NCBI GenBank assembly: GCA_934589705.1 | Contig: CAKTOH010000005.1 | Location: 1 to 64,000 of the forward strand | DNA: 64,000 nt | Source of the DNA: an uncultured Oscillospiraceae bacterium | Lineage (GTDB): Bacteria > Bacillota > Clostridia > Oscillospirales > Oscillospiraceae | Reading direction: 5' to 3' | Part shown: positions 49,761-57,691 of the stretch, one piece after another | Layout: the number at the start of each line of letters is the position of its first letter | Numbering within the stretch: position 1 is the first letter of the stretch | Program-made: the position numbers and the translations under genes | The notes under the pieces: generated by a model | What the model saw: only the letters and a program-made list of their open reading frames with translations | Databases searched by the model: none | What the model was told of the DNA's origin: nothing

Positions 49761-49813
49761 ATGGGCCAAAGCCCATGCCGAACTATTGTACATGATGAGC
49801 GCGGATTTTGCAA
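49761..49813 (-). promoter_or_regulatory. Promoter and leader hairpin of rpsB-tsf
   Basis: On the minus strand TTGCAA, 17 bases, TACAAT (49785-49813), then a GCATGGGC/GCCCATG hairpin (49761-49778) at the start of the leader. The leader could carry S2 autoregulation, but I do not recognise a defined motif. Confidence 0.7.
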
Positions 49814-49848
49814 GTATTATTTCCAAAAAATTTGAGAAAAAACCGCAA

Positions 49849-50121
49849 TTAGAAAGACCGTTTTCTGGGCACCCTGCACGCGTTGGGCTTGGTGTCCACC
49901 AGGACGATGTCCGGCCCTACCTTTTTGATGCAGTTCCAGGGGATGATGTAGTCGTCGCTGCGCCCGGCCACGCCGAACAGACGGCAGGGGCCGGGCACCA
50001 CGATGGCGCAGACCTTCCCGTCGGGAATCTCAATCTGCACATCGGTGATAAAGCCCAGCCGCTGGCCGTCGCTGAGACAGATGACCTCCCGGCACTGCAA
50101 ATCGGAAAAATTCATGGTCAT
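49849..50121 (-). CDS. YlmC/YmxH-family PRC-barrel protein
   Basis: The 90-residue protein is a PRC-barrel of the YlmC/YmxH sporulation-associated family: FSDLQCREVICLSDGQRLGFITDV, then GKVCAIVVPGPC and YIIPWNCIKKVGPDIVLVD. Function is unclear; ylmC-type genes often neighbour sporulation genes. It is 48 bases downstream of sigG on the same strand, so it may be transcribed with it. AAGGAGG precedes the ATG by eight bases. Confidence 0.88.
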   Translation of the reverse strand: MTMNFSDLQCREVICLSDGQRLGFITDVQIEIPDGKVCAIVVPGPCRLFGVAGRSDDYIIPWNCIKKVGPDIVLVDTKPNACRVPRKRSF

Positions 50122-50169
50122 GGCTCCCGCCTCCTTAGGATGAGCCTATGCCGGGAAACCTGGAAATAT

Positions 50170-50949
50170 TCAGCTGACGCTGACGCTTTTGCGCATGGCG
50201 CAGATGGCGCCCTTTTCCAGCCGGGACACCTGGGCCTGGGAAATGCCCAGGGTGCCCGCCACCTCCATCTGGGTCTTGCCGTCGTAAAACCGCAGGGACA
50301 GAATCTGCTTTTCCCGGTCGGTAAGGCTTCGGAAGGCATTTCCCAGTGTGATGTGATCCATCCAGCCCTCTTCCGTATTTTTCGTGTCCCGCACCTGATC
50401 CATGACCGTCAGGGGGTCGCCGCCGTCGGCGTAAATGGGATCGTACAGGCTTACCGGCGCGCACACCGCGTCCAGAGCCTGGCTCACCTCCTCCATGGGC
50501 AGAGCCAGCTCCCCGGCGATTTCCGCCAGGGTAGGCTCCCGATCCATCCGGGCGGTCATGGCGTCCTTGCACTGAAGCACCCGATAGGCCACATCCCGGA
50601 TGGAGCGGGATACCCGGATGGCGCTGTTGTCCCGAAGATACCGGCGAACCTCCCCGGCGATCATGGGCACGCCGTAGGTGGAAAACCGAACCTGCTTGTC
50701 CGGGTCAAAGTTGGCGATGGCTTTCATAAGGCCGATGCAGCCCACCTGAAACAGGTCGTCCGGATTTTCCCCCCGCTTGTCGAATCGCTGGATCACGGAC
50801 AGAACCAGCCGGAGGTTGCCTTCGATGAGCTTTTGCCGGGCATCGCTGTCTCCCTGCCGGGCCCGGCGCAGAAGGGTATCCATTTCCACCGGGGATAAAA
50901 CCGTGAGACGGGCGGTATTGACCCCGCAGATTTCCACTTTTCCCTGCAT
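50170..50949 (-). CDS. sigG: Sporulation sigma factor SigG
   Basis: Sigma-G directs late forespore transcription. The 259-residue protein has the SigG-specific opening KVEICGVNTARLTVLSPVEM (anti-sigma contact region), region 2 with GNLRLVLSVIQRFDKRGENPDDLFQVGCIGL in two parts and VRFSTYGVPMIAGEVRRYLRDN, region 3, and region 4 with REKQILSLRFYDGKTQMEVA and ISQAQVSRLEK. Length matches B. subtilis SigG (260). Its presence marks the organism as a spore former. AGGAGG precedes the ATG. Confidence 0.97.
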   Translation of the reverse strand: MQGKVEICGVNTARLTVLSPVEMDTLLRRARQGDSDARQKLIEGNLRLVLSVIQRFDKRGENPDDLFQVGCIGLMKAIANFDPDKQVRFSTYGVPMIAGEVRRYLRDNSAIRVSRSIRDVAYRVLQCKDAMTARMDREPTLAEIAGELALPMEEVSQALDAVCAPVSLYDPIYADGGDPLTVMDQVRDTKNTEEGWMDHITLGNAFRSLTDREKQILSLRFYDGKTQMEVAGTLGISQAQVSRLEKGAICAMRKSVSVS

Positions 50950-50993
50950 AAGTGCCTCCTGTGTCTGCTCCGGACGGGCGGAGCGTCTGCACT

Positions 50994-51022
50994 CAGTATT
51001 CCCCGGCAGGCCGGAATGATAC
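50994..51022 (-). promoter_or_regulatory. Possible forespore-type promoter of sigG
   Basis: On the minus strand GTATC, 17 bases, AATACTG resembles the sigma-F/G pattern GHATR-N17/18-CATNHTA at five of seven -10 positions. sigG is known to be read by SigF and SigG in B. subtilis. The match is imperfect. Confidence 0.4.
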
Positions 51023-51224
51023 CCGGCAAGCTTTGGGGGTTTTTCACAAAATTTTTCAGGACCTTACCTGGTGTTAACAAAATATGACATCTAATTTTTA
51101 CATTTTGTAAACTTTTCGGAAAGGATTTTTGCCGGGTTGACCCTTTGCGTCCGGTGACGTAATTTCCCTTCCCGGAAACTTCTTGAGGCCATATGCACGG
51201 CGGTATGCAGAAATTCCACAGATG

Positions 51225-51333
51225 TGTGGAAATCCGCTGTGGAGAAAAATACCTGTTGATAACTCGAAGTTTTCCACATTCTCCACAGGTTTCTCCACAG
51301 GAGTTTTCCACAGGGAAGCCATCGTGTGGATAT
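51225..51333. promoter_or_regulatory. Cluster of DnaA-box-like 9-mers between sigG and rpsT
   Basis: Seven 9-mers within 109 bases match TTATCCACA at seven or eight of nine positions. Plus strand: 51270-51278 (TTTTCCACA), 51279-51287, 51291-51299 (both TTCTCCACA) and 51304-51312 (TTTTCCACA). Minus strand: 51225-51233, 51238-51246 and 51325-51333 (ATATCCACA). AT-rich DNA lies on both sides. The 638-base gap 50950-51587 contains no gene apart from this cluster and the two flanking promoters. DnaA binding is inference. Confidence 0.65.
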
Positions 51334-51518
51334 TCATTTTTCGTTCACATAAAACGGCAGGGAGGATTTTACAAAAATCTCACTTTTTTCGGATGGTGGA
51401 TTTTTACCAAGGGAAATTTTTTGTGCAAAAATTAGGACTTGACAGCTCTCTTTTTTTCGCGGCCTTTGGGAAAGCCGGGGGACTTTCGTCGCACTGTGAA
51501 AAAAATTCAAAATGGGGG

Positions 51519-51547
51519 TTGATTTTGCGCCGGAAAGACGCTATAAT
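51519..51547 (+). promoter_or_regulatory. Promoter of rpsT
   Basis: TTGATT (51519-51524), 17 bases, TATAAT (51542-51547), about 40 bases before the start. Confidence 0.8.
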
Positions 51548-51587
51548 GTGTACCCGTATGGAAAGATAACACAAGGAGGTGAAATCC

Positions 51588-51851
51588 ATGCCCAACATCA
51601 AGTCCTCTAAGAAGGATGTCATTTCTTCCAAGATCGCTTATGAGAAGAACAAGGCAAACAAGTCTGAGCTGAAGACCAACCTGAAGAAGTTCGACGCCGC
51701 TGTGGTGTCCGGCGATAAGGCTGCCGCTGAGGCCGCTTACAAGGTGGCTGTCAAGGCTGTGGATCAGGCGGTTGTCAAGGGTCTGCTGCACAAGAACAAC
51801 GCTGCCCGCAAGAAGAGCTCCATGACGCTCCAGATGAACAAGCTGGCCTGA
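51588..51851 (+). CDS. rpsT: 30S ribosomal protein S20
   Basis: The 87-residue, very basic protein starts MPNIKSSKKDVISSKIAYEKN and has the Lys/Ala-rich helical bundle of S20, ending LLHKNNAARKKSSMTLQMNKLA. The ATG at 51588 has AAGGAGGT seven bases before it; an in-frame ATG three codons earlier falls within that site. It is monocistronic with its own promoter and terminator. Confidence 0.97.
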   Translation: MPNIKSSKKDVISSKIAYEKNKANKSELKTNLKKFDAAVVSGDKAAAEAAYKVAVKAVDQAVVKGLLHKNNAARKKSSMTLQMNKLA

Positions 51852-51866
51852 TTTCTCTGAAAATAT

Positions 51867-51898
51867 CTCCCTCCTTCCTTATTTGGAGGGAGTTTTTT
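51867..51898 (+). terminator. Terminator of rpsT
   Basis: CTCCCTCC pairs with GGAGGGAG, followed by TTTTTTC. Confidence 0.9.
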
Positions 51899-51994
51899 CA
51901 TTTATATCTTAAAAATACGGGCAGCGGGCTTTTTAATACCACACCTTTTTTCCTGACGTACCCGATGTACGCCTGCGGGACAAATTTCTGAGAG

Positions 51995-52200
51995 CCCTCA
52001 TATAACGCATGTCATTGCGAGCCAGTGCGCACACTGGCGTGGCAATCCCCCTAATCTTCAAACATTTTCGATCCTAAACCAGTAGCTTTTCCATCTGACC
52101 GGGGGATTGCCACACCATCCTGCGGGATGGTTCGCAATGACAACGTATCTTTCGGGCTTTTTGATACACCGGCTCCCTTTACACAAGGGAGCCGCCCACT
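51995..52200. repeat. R1 locus 6 plus R3-type hairpin
   Basis: Inverted units 52011-52051 (stem CCAGTG/CACTGG) and 52099-52141 (stem CCATCC/GGATGG) enclose TAATCTTCAAACATTTTCGA, the same spacer type as at 20.5 and 36.6 kb. A GGCTCCCTTT/AAGGGAGCC hairpin follows (52171-52193). Apart from these, the gap 51852-52285 has the rpsT terminator and the recG promoter. Confidence 0.85.
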
Positions 52201-52225
52201 GTCGAAAGAAGCCGGAAGAATTTCG

Positions 52226-52254
52226 TTGCTTTCTGCCGGGAAAGGCAGTATAAT
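52226..52254 (+). promoter_or_regulatory. Promoter of recG
   Basis: TTGCTT (52226-52231), 17 bases, TATAAT (52249-52254), 31 bases before the start. Confidence 0.75.
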
Positions 52255-52285
52255 AAGCGGGAAAACCATGCAAGGCGGTGAATCC

Positions 52286-54334
52286 ATGGCGCGTCTGGGC
52301 GATCCCGTGACCATCCTCAAGGGGGTGGGGGAGGCAAAGGCCAAGCTCTTTGCCAATCTGAATATTTTTACCCTGGGGGATCTGATCTGCCACTTCCCCA
52401 GGGGCTACGAGGATCGGACGAAGCTGGTCACGATCTCGGAGCTGAGCCCGGACGTTCCCGCCTGCTTCCGGGCCACGGTCATGAACAATCCCCGCACCGC
52501 CCATATCCGCAAGGGACTGGATATGACCAAGGTTCAGCTGGCGGATACCACCGGACGGCTGAACGTGACCTTCTTCAACAACCGCTTTGCCGCCGGGCAG
52601 CTGGAATACGGCAGAGAATATATTTTCTACGGCGCGGTATCCGGGGATTTTGTGGGCTACAATATGACTAACCCGGTTTTCGAGAACCCGGACAGTCCGG
52701 GACTTACCACCCGCCGGGTGCTGCCTGTGTATCCCCTGACTGCCGGGCTTACCAACGCCGCGGTGGGAAAGGCGGTTTTGCAGGCGCTGGCGGTCTGCGA
52801 TCCCCCGGCGGAAATTCTGCCGGAGGCCGTCCGGGCGGAATACGGAATTCTCCCGGCGGAGGAGGCCTACCACGCCATCCACCAGCCCCGGGACATGGAG
52901 CAGGCGGCTCAGGCGAAGAAACGGCTGATTTTTGAGGAATTCTTTGTGTTCTCCGCGGGACTTTCCCTGATGCGGGCTTCCCGGGCGGAGAAGAAATGCG
53001 CGCCCTATACGAATTTTAATATGAAGCCCTTCTACGGAAGCCTTCCCTTTTCTCTTACCGGTGCCCAGAGCCGGGCGGTGGAAGAGATTCTGTCGGATTT
53101 TCGTTCCGGCGAGCCCATGAACCGGCTGGTGCAGGGAGACGTGGGCAGCGGAAAAACCATGGTGGCGGCGGCTGCCGCCTACTGCGCCGCGGGCAACGGG
53201 GCGCAGACGGCGCTGATGGCTCCCACGGAAATTCTGGCCGAGCAGCACTATGCCAGCTTAAGCAAATTATTTGCCCCTCTGGGCATTACCGTGGATTTGC
53301 TCACCGGCTCTATGACGGTCAGGCAGAAGCGGGAAGCCCGGGAGCGGCTGGCTTCCGGGGAAACCCAGGTGGTGGTTGGCACCCACGCCCTTCTGACGGA
53401 TGCCACCCGATTTTTGCGCCTGGGTTTGGTGATTGCCGACGAGCAGCACCGGTTTGGCGTGGCTCAGCGGTCAAAGCTGTCGGAAAAAGGGGAGGATCCC
53501 CATCTGCTGGTCATGTCCGCAACGCCCATCCCCAGAACCCTGGCGCTTCTGATGTACGGCGATCTGGACGTGTCCATTCTGGATGAGCTGCCCCCGGGAC
53601 GGCAGACGGTGGAAACCTTCCTGGTGGGGGAGAGCTACCGGGCCAGAATCAATGCCTTTATCCGCAAGCAGGTCGCCGAGGGACACCAGTGCTTTGTGGT
53701 CTGCCCGGCGGTGGAGGAAAACCAGGAGCTGGGGGTGAAGGCGGCCTCGGCCTGGGCGGAAACCCTACAGCAAACCGTGTTCCCCGATCTGCGGATCGCG
53801 CTGCTTCACGGTCAGATGAAGGGGGCGGAGAAGGAAGCCGCCATGGCGGCCTTCGCCCGGGGAGAAGCGGATGTGATGGTAGCCACCACCGTCATCGAGG
53901 TGGGTGTGGACGTGCCCAACGCTACGCTGATGGTCATTGAGGATGCCGACCGGTTCGGCCTGAGCCAGCTTCACCAGCTGCGAGGCCGGGTAGGTCGGGG
54001 CAAGGCCAAAAGCTACTGCATCCTCACCTCCCACAATGGCAATCCGGAAACCCTTCAGCGGCTGAAGGCTCTGTGCAAAACCAACGACGGCTTCCGCATC
54101 GCTGAGGAGGACTTAAAGCTCCGGGGCCCCGGAGACTTCTTCGGCTCCCGGCAGTCCGGCCTGCCTGCCTTCCGGGTGGGGGATCTGAGCTGCGACCTGG
54201 CGACGCTGAAGCAGGCCCAGACCGCTTCTGCCCAATGGATTGACGCCCACGGCACCGAGGACACCCCGGAAGCCCGGGCTCTGCGGGAGCGGATCGGAGA
54301 GCTGTTCGCCCGGGCGGAAGGAACCATGAACTAA
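52286..54334 (+). CDS. recG: ATP-dependent DNA helicase RecG
   Basis: RecG remodels stalled replication forks and Holliday junctions. The 682-residue protein equals B. subtilis RecG in length. It has the N-terminal wedge/OB region (ILKGVGEAKAKLFANLNIFTLGDLI split), helicase motif I GDVGSGKTMVA (about residue 290), Ia MAPTEILAEQHY, DEQH box, motif III MSATPIPRTLAL, motifs V and VI (VATTVIEVGVDVPNA, QLRGRVGRGKAKSYC) and the C-terminal LRGPGDFFGSRQSG. The ATG at 52286 follows AAGGCGGTG; an ATG at 52268 is the alternative. Confidence 0.97.
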   Translation: MARLGDPVTILKGVGEAKAKLFANLNIFTLGDLICHFPRGYEDRTKLVTISELSPDVPACFRATVMNNPRTAHIRKGLDMTKVQLADTTGRLNVTFFNNRFAAGQLEYGREYIFYGAVSGDFVGYNMTNPVFENPDSPGLTTRRVLPVYPLTAGLTNAAVGKAVLQALAVCDPPAEILPEAVRAEYGILPAEEAYHAIHQPRDMEQAAQAKKRLIFEEFFVFSAGLSLMRASRAEKKCAPYTNFNMKPFYGSLPFSLTGAQSRAVEEILSDFRSGEPMNRLVQGDVGSGKTMVAAAAAYCAAGNGAQTALMAPTEILAEQHYASLSKLFAPLGITVDLLTGSMTVRQKREARERLASGETQVVVGTHALLTDATRFLRLGLVIADEQHRFGVAQRSKLSEKGEDPHLLVMSATPIPRTLALLMYGDLDVSILDELPPGRQTVETFLVGESYRARINAFIRKQVAEGHQCFVVCPAVEENQELGVKAASAWAETLQQTVFPDLRIALLHGQMKGAEKEAAMAAFARGEADVMVATTVIEVGVDVPNATLMVIEDADRFGLSQLHQLRGRVGRGKAKSYCILTSHNGNPETLQRLKALCKTNDGFRIAEEDLKLRGPGDFFGSRQSGLPAFRVGDLSCDLATLKQAQTASAQWIDAHGTEDTPEARALRERIGELFARAEGTMN

Positions 54335-54367
54335 GGATTCTTTAATGGAAGAAAGGATATACAATAT

Positions 54368-55381
54368 ATGAAAAAATGGATGATTACCGCTGTGCTTGCC
54401 GCACTGCTGCTTACCGTGCTGGCACCGGCAGCCGGGGCGGTCACTGCCAACGGCACCTGCGGCGAGGGGATGACCTGGACCCTGGACAACTACACCCTGA
54501 CCATTTCCGGCAGCGGAGAGGTGGAGGACGGCAGCGCCTGGGAGTCCTATAAGACGAAGATCGACCATGTGGTGCTCACCGGCGGCGTGACCAAGCTGGG
54601 CGATCAGGCCTTCTACGGCTGCGACCGGCTGAAAACCGTGGATTTCGGCGACAGCCTGGTGGAAATCGGCGCCAAGGCCTTCTATAACTGCACGGGACTT
54701 ACCTATCTCCATCTGCCCAGCACCTTCCGCACCTTCGGCGCTCAGAGCTTCCGGGGCTGTGAGAATCTGAAATACGTCTACTGCGACGGCGGTATGCCCC
54801 GGTTCAACGACAGCTGCCTGTGGACAGGGGGTTATGTATCGGTGTTCTATCCCACCAACAACCCCTGGCCCAGTGAGTATACCTCTACCCTCATCAGCAG
54901 CTACGGCGGCAATCTGGGCATTACCATGGGAACCTTCGATCCCAACAACCTGCCCACCTCCGGCAGCTCTACCGACAGCACGGAAGACGGCGAAAAGACC
55001 GACGAGACCAAGGCTGCCGAGGAGACCACCCAGGAGACCGTCTCCGAGGCGGTGGCGGCGCTGGATCCCACCTCTGCCATGCACGAGGCGCTGGTAGCCA
55101 TGGCGCAGTCGGAAACCGCTCCGGAAACCACGGCGGCTACGGAGGCAACGACGGAGCCTACCACTGTGCCGACCACCGTGGAAACCACCGCCGAAACCAC
55201 CGTGGAAACTACGGAGGAAACCACTGAGGCGGCCACTACGGAAACCACCGAACCGGACGCGGAAGAGAAAAAGAAAGAAAGCAAGGGCTGGATCGGCATC
55301 GCCATGGTGGCGGGAGTTCTGACCATGCTGCTGGCCGGCGCCATGATCGTCCGGGGCATTGGCCGGAGAAATCAATTCTGA
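54368..55381 (+). CDS. Membrane-anchored BspA-type leucine-rich-repeat surface protein
   Basis: The 337-residue protein has a signal peptide (about 1-25) and a short BspA-like LRR_5 domain (IDHVVLTGGVTKLGDQAFYGC, LVEIGAKAFYNCTGLTYLHLP, FRTFGAQSFRGCENLKYVYC). A long Thr/Glu-rich region (TTEPTTVPTTVETTAETT-like) leads to a C-terminal membrane segment (WIGIAMVAGVLTMLLAGAMIV) with basic tail. The extended stalk would carry the repeat domain away from the membrane. The Thr/Glu linker resembles that of the Ig-like protein at 1666. Function probably adhesive or binding; ligand unknown. It lies 33 bases after recG. Confidence 0.85.
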   Translation: MKKWMITAVLAALLLTVLAPAAGAVTANGTCGEGMTWTLDNYTLTISGSGEVEDGSAWESYKTKIDHVVLTGGVTKLGDQAFYGCDRLKTVDFGDSLVEIGAKAFYNCTGLTYLHLPSTFRTFGAQSFRGCENLKYVYCDGGMPRFNDSCLWTGGYVSVFYPTNNPWPSEYTSTLISSYGGNLGITMGTFDPNNLPTSGSSTDSTEDGEKTDETKAAEETTQETVSEAVAALDPTSAMHEALVAMAQSETAPETTAATEATTEPTTVPTTVETTAETTVETTEETTEAATTETTEPDAEEKKKESKGWIGIAMVAGVLTMLLAGAMIVRGIGRRNQF

Positions 55382-55405
55382 GCGTCTTAAAAAATGCTTA
55401 ACAAC

Positions 55406-55450
55406 TTCCGGGAAAATCACCCATTTTGGGGATTTCCCGGAGGTTTTTTT
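55406..55450 (+). terminator. Terminator after the leucine-rich-repeat gene
   Basis: TTCCGGGAAAATC pairs with GATTTCCCGGA across a loop containing CCATTTTGGG, followed by GGTTTTTTT. Confidence 0.85.
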
Positions 55451-55478
55451 GGTTGGAACGGAAAAAATAAAAAAGTAG

Positions 55479-55507
55479 TTGTAACTTCTGTGAAAATGAT
55501 GTAAAAT
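55479..55507 (+). promoter_or_regulatory. Promoter of gpmI
   Basis: TTGTAA (55479-55484), 17 bases, TAAAAT (55502-55507), about 58 bases before the start. Confidence 0.7.
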
Positions 55508-55565
55508 AAGGGAACTGGATAAGATGCAAAATTATGCGAAAACTCGCTTTTGGAGGTCAAAAATC

Positions 55566-57128
55566 ATGGAAAAACCCATTGTACTGGTCATTATGGACGG
55601 CGTCGGCAAGGGTGACGGCGGCAGCGGCGACGCTGTCAAGGTGGCAAACACCCCCACTCTGGACTGGCTGATTGCCAACTGCCCCCATACTTATCTGAAG
55701 GCCCACGGCACCGCCGTCGGTCTGCCCACCGATGAGGATATGGGAAACAGCGAGGTGGGACACAATGCCCTGGGCTGCGGCCAGATCTATTCTCAGGGCG
55801 CGAAGCTGGTGGGCGAGTCCATCGCAAACGGCACCCTGTACGCTTCCGAAACCTGGAAGGAACTGATTGCCAACGCCAACAGCGGCAAGGCCATGCACTT
55901 CCTGGGGCTGCTGTCCGACGGCAACGTCCACTCCAACATCCATCACCTGATCGCTCTGCTGCGCCAGGCCCATAAAGAGGGCGTGAAGAAGGCCTACTGC
56001 CACATCCTGCTGGACGGCCGTGACGTGCCCGCCACCTCCGCACTGGAGTATGTGGATATGCTGGAGAAGGTTCTGGCCGAGCTGAACACCGACGGCTGCG
56101 ACTACGCCATCGCTTCCGGCGGCGGCCGTATGAAGATCACCATGGATCGCTACGAAGCCAACTGGCCCATGGTGGAGGCCGGCTGGCGGACCCATGTGGA
56201 AGGGAGCGGCAGAATGTTTGCCTCTGCCAAGGAGGCCATTGAGACCTACCGGGCGGAGACCGGCTGCATCGACCAGGATCTGCCTGCCTTCGTGGTGGCC
56301 AGAGACGGCCAGCCCGTGGCGAAAATCGCCAACGGCGACAGCGTGATTCTCTTCAACTTCCGGGGCGACCGGGCCCAGGAGATTTCCCTGGCCTTTGACC
56401 GGAAGGATTTCGACCACTTCGACCGGGGTGACTACACCGGCGTGAAGTTTGCCGGTATGCTCCAGTACGACGGAGATCTGAAGATCCCAGAGCATTATCT
56501 GGTGCAGCCTCCCGTCATCACCAACACCCTGACCGAGGTTCTGTGCAAGGCGGGCATCCACGAGTACGCCCTGTCCGAGACTCAGAAGTTCGGCCACGTC
56601 ACCTATTTCTGGAACGGCAACCGCTCCGGCAAGGTGGACGAGAACCTGGAAGTCTATGAGGAAGTGCCCTCCGACGTGATTCCCTTCGAGCAGGCGCCTG
56701 CCATGAAGTCCAAGGAGATCACCGAGAAGATGGTGGAAAACATGGCTTCCCGCAAGTTCCAGTTCCTGCGCTGCAACTACCCCAACGGCGACATGGTGGG
56801 TCACACCGGCGTCATGGAGGCAGTGGTCTACGCCATGGAGTGTGTGGACAAGAGCGTGAAGGCCGTTCTGGAGGCCGCCGACAAGTACGGCTACACCGTG
56901 CTCATCACCGCCGACCACGGCAATGCCGATCAGATGACCGAGACCAAGAAGGGCAAGACTTCCGTCCGCACCGCCCACTCCCTGAACCCCGTCCCCTTCA
57001 TCATCTATGATAAGGATCACGACTGGCACATCAAGGAGGGTCACTTCGGCCTTGCCAACGTGGCTCCCACCATTGTGAAGATGATGGGTCTGGAGGCGCC
57101 TTCCTGCTGGGAAGAGAGCATGATCTAA
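55566..57128 (+). CDS. gpmI: 2,3-bisphosphoglycerate-independent phosphoglycerate mutase
   Basis: The glycolytic enzyme interconverts 3- and 2-phosphoglycerate using two metal ions. The 520-residue protein has the metal site VLVIMDGVGKGDG, the nucleophile serine in DMGNSEVGHNALGCG (about residue 61), HILLDGRDVPATSA, FNFRGDRAQEIS and the second metal cluster in CNYPNGDMVGHTG and ITADHGNADQM. GGAGGT precedes the ATG at 55566. It is the canonical mutase of the genome, which matters for interpreting the ApgM-family gene at 24702. A family A element begins exactly on its stop codon. Confidence 0.97.
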   Translation: MEKPIVLVIMDGVGKGDGGSGDAVKVANTPTLDWLIANCPHTYLKAHGTAVGLPTDEDMGNSEVGHNALGCGQIYSQGAKLVGESIANGTLYASETWKELIANANSGKAMHFLGLLSDGNVHSNIHHLIALLRQAHKEGVKKAYCHILLDGRDVPATSALEYVDMLEKVLAELNTDGCDYAIASGGGRMKITMDRYEANWPMVEAGWRTHVEGSGRMFASAKEAIETYRAETGCIDQDLPAFVVARDGQPVAKIANGDSVILFNFRGDRAQEISLAFDRKDFDHFDRGDYTGVKFAGMLQYDGDLKIPEHYLVQPPVITNTLTEVLCKAGIHEYALSETQKFGHVTYFWNGNRSGKVDENLEVYEEVPSDVIPFEQAPAMKSKEITEKMVENMASRKFQFLRCNYPNGDMVGHTGVMEAVVYAMECVDKSVKAVLEAADKYGYTVLITADHGNADQMTETKKGKTSVRTAHSLNPVPFIIYDKDHDWHIKEGHFGLANVAPTIVKMMGLEAPSCWEESMI

Positions 57129-57293
57129 GGAAACTCTGAATAAATCGTCGGCGGCTGGACAGCGGATCTTTTGCTCCCATGCTGCGGTTTGAAAAATGGG
57201 AAATACATACAGTATTCCCTCATTTTCCAAACCTTGCCTGAGAACAAAATCTCTCGCTGCCAGCTCTTGCCGATTTAATCAGAGCTTCCCTAA
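57126..57293 (+). repeat. Family A element, full-length copy
   Basis: The element begins TAAGGAAACTCTGAATAAATCG, of which the first three bases are the gpmI stop codon. It ends CGATTTAATCAGAGCTTCCC. Its interior matches 1402-1562 closely. It separates gpmI from the yloU-like gene and contains no promoter that I can defend. Confidence 0.88.
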
Positions 57294-57321
57294 CGCATCA
57301 CAAATTTTTGGAGGTTGTAAT

Positions 57322-57672
57322 ATGGTACGTCACGAAAATGAAAACGGCAGCGTCAATGTGAGCACCAATGTCTACACCGATATCGTAGGAACCGCCGCTA
57401 CCAACTGCTTCGGCGTCAAGGGCATGGCGGCCCGGAGTCTGACCGACAGCGCGTATCATCTGCTGCGCATTGAGTCTGTGGGCAAGGGCGTGAAGGTCAC
57501 CTTCAACGACGATGGCTCCATTTCCATCGACCTGCACATCATTGTGGACAACGTGAATATGAATGCCGTGGGCGCGTCCATCATCGAGGAAGTGCGCCAT
57601 CAGGTCACCGAGTGCACCGGCACCCAGGTTCGGGAAGTCAACGTCTATGTGGACTCCATGATGATCGGCTAA
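57322..57672 (+). CDS. yloU: Asp23/Gls24-family protein (YloU-like)
   Basis: The 116-residue protein has the Asp23/Gls24 core: VNVSTNVYTDIVGTAATNCFGVKGMA, then GVKVTFNDDGSISIDLHIIVD and IIEEVRHQVTECTGTQVREVNVYVDSM. Members are membrane-linked envelope stress or cell-surface homeostasis factors of unclear action. Coupling with the fatty-acid-kinase-like gene 19 bases downstream reproduces the yloU-yloV order of Firmicutes. GGAGGT precedes the ATG at 57322; the upstream in-frame extension runs through the repeat and is rejected. Confidence 0.92.
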   Translation: MVRHENENGSVNVSTNVYTDIVGTAATNCFGVKGMAARSLTDSAYHLLRIESVGKGVKVTFNDDGSISIDLHIIVDNVNMNAVGASIIEEVRHQVTECTGTQVREVNVYVDSMMIG

Positions 57673-57691
57673 GAATCGGAGGGAAAGAATC

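Noticed and set aside
51070..51430. Chromosomal origin of replication
   Set aside because: The DnaA-box cluster and AT-rich flanks are suggestive, but dnaA, dnaN, rpmH or other usual origin neighbours are absent from the window. I keep it as a DnaA-box cluster only; GC skew of the whole genome would decide.
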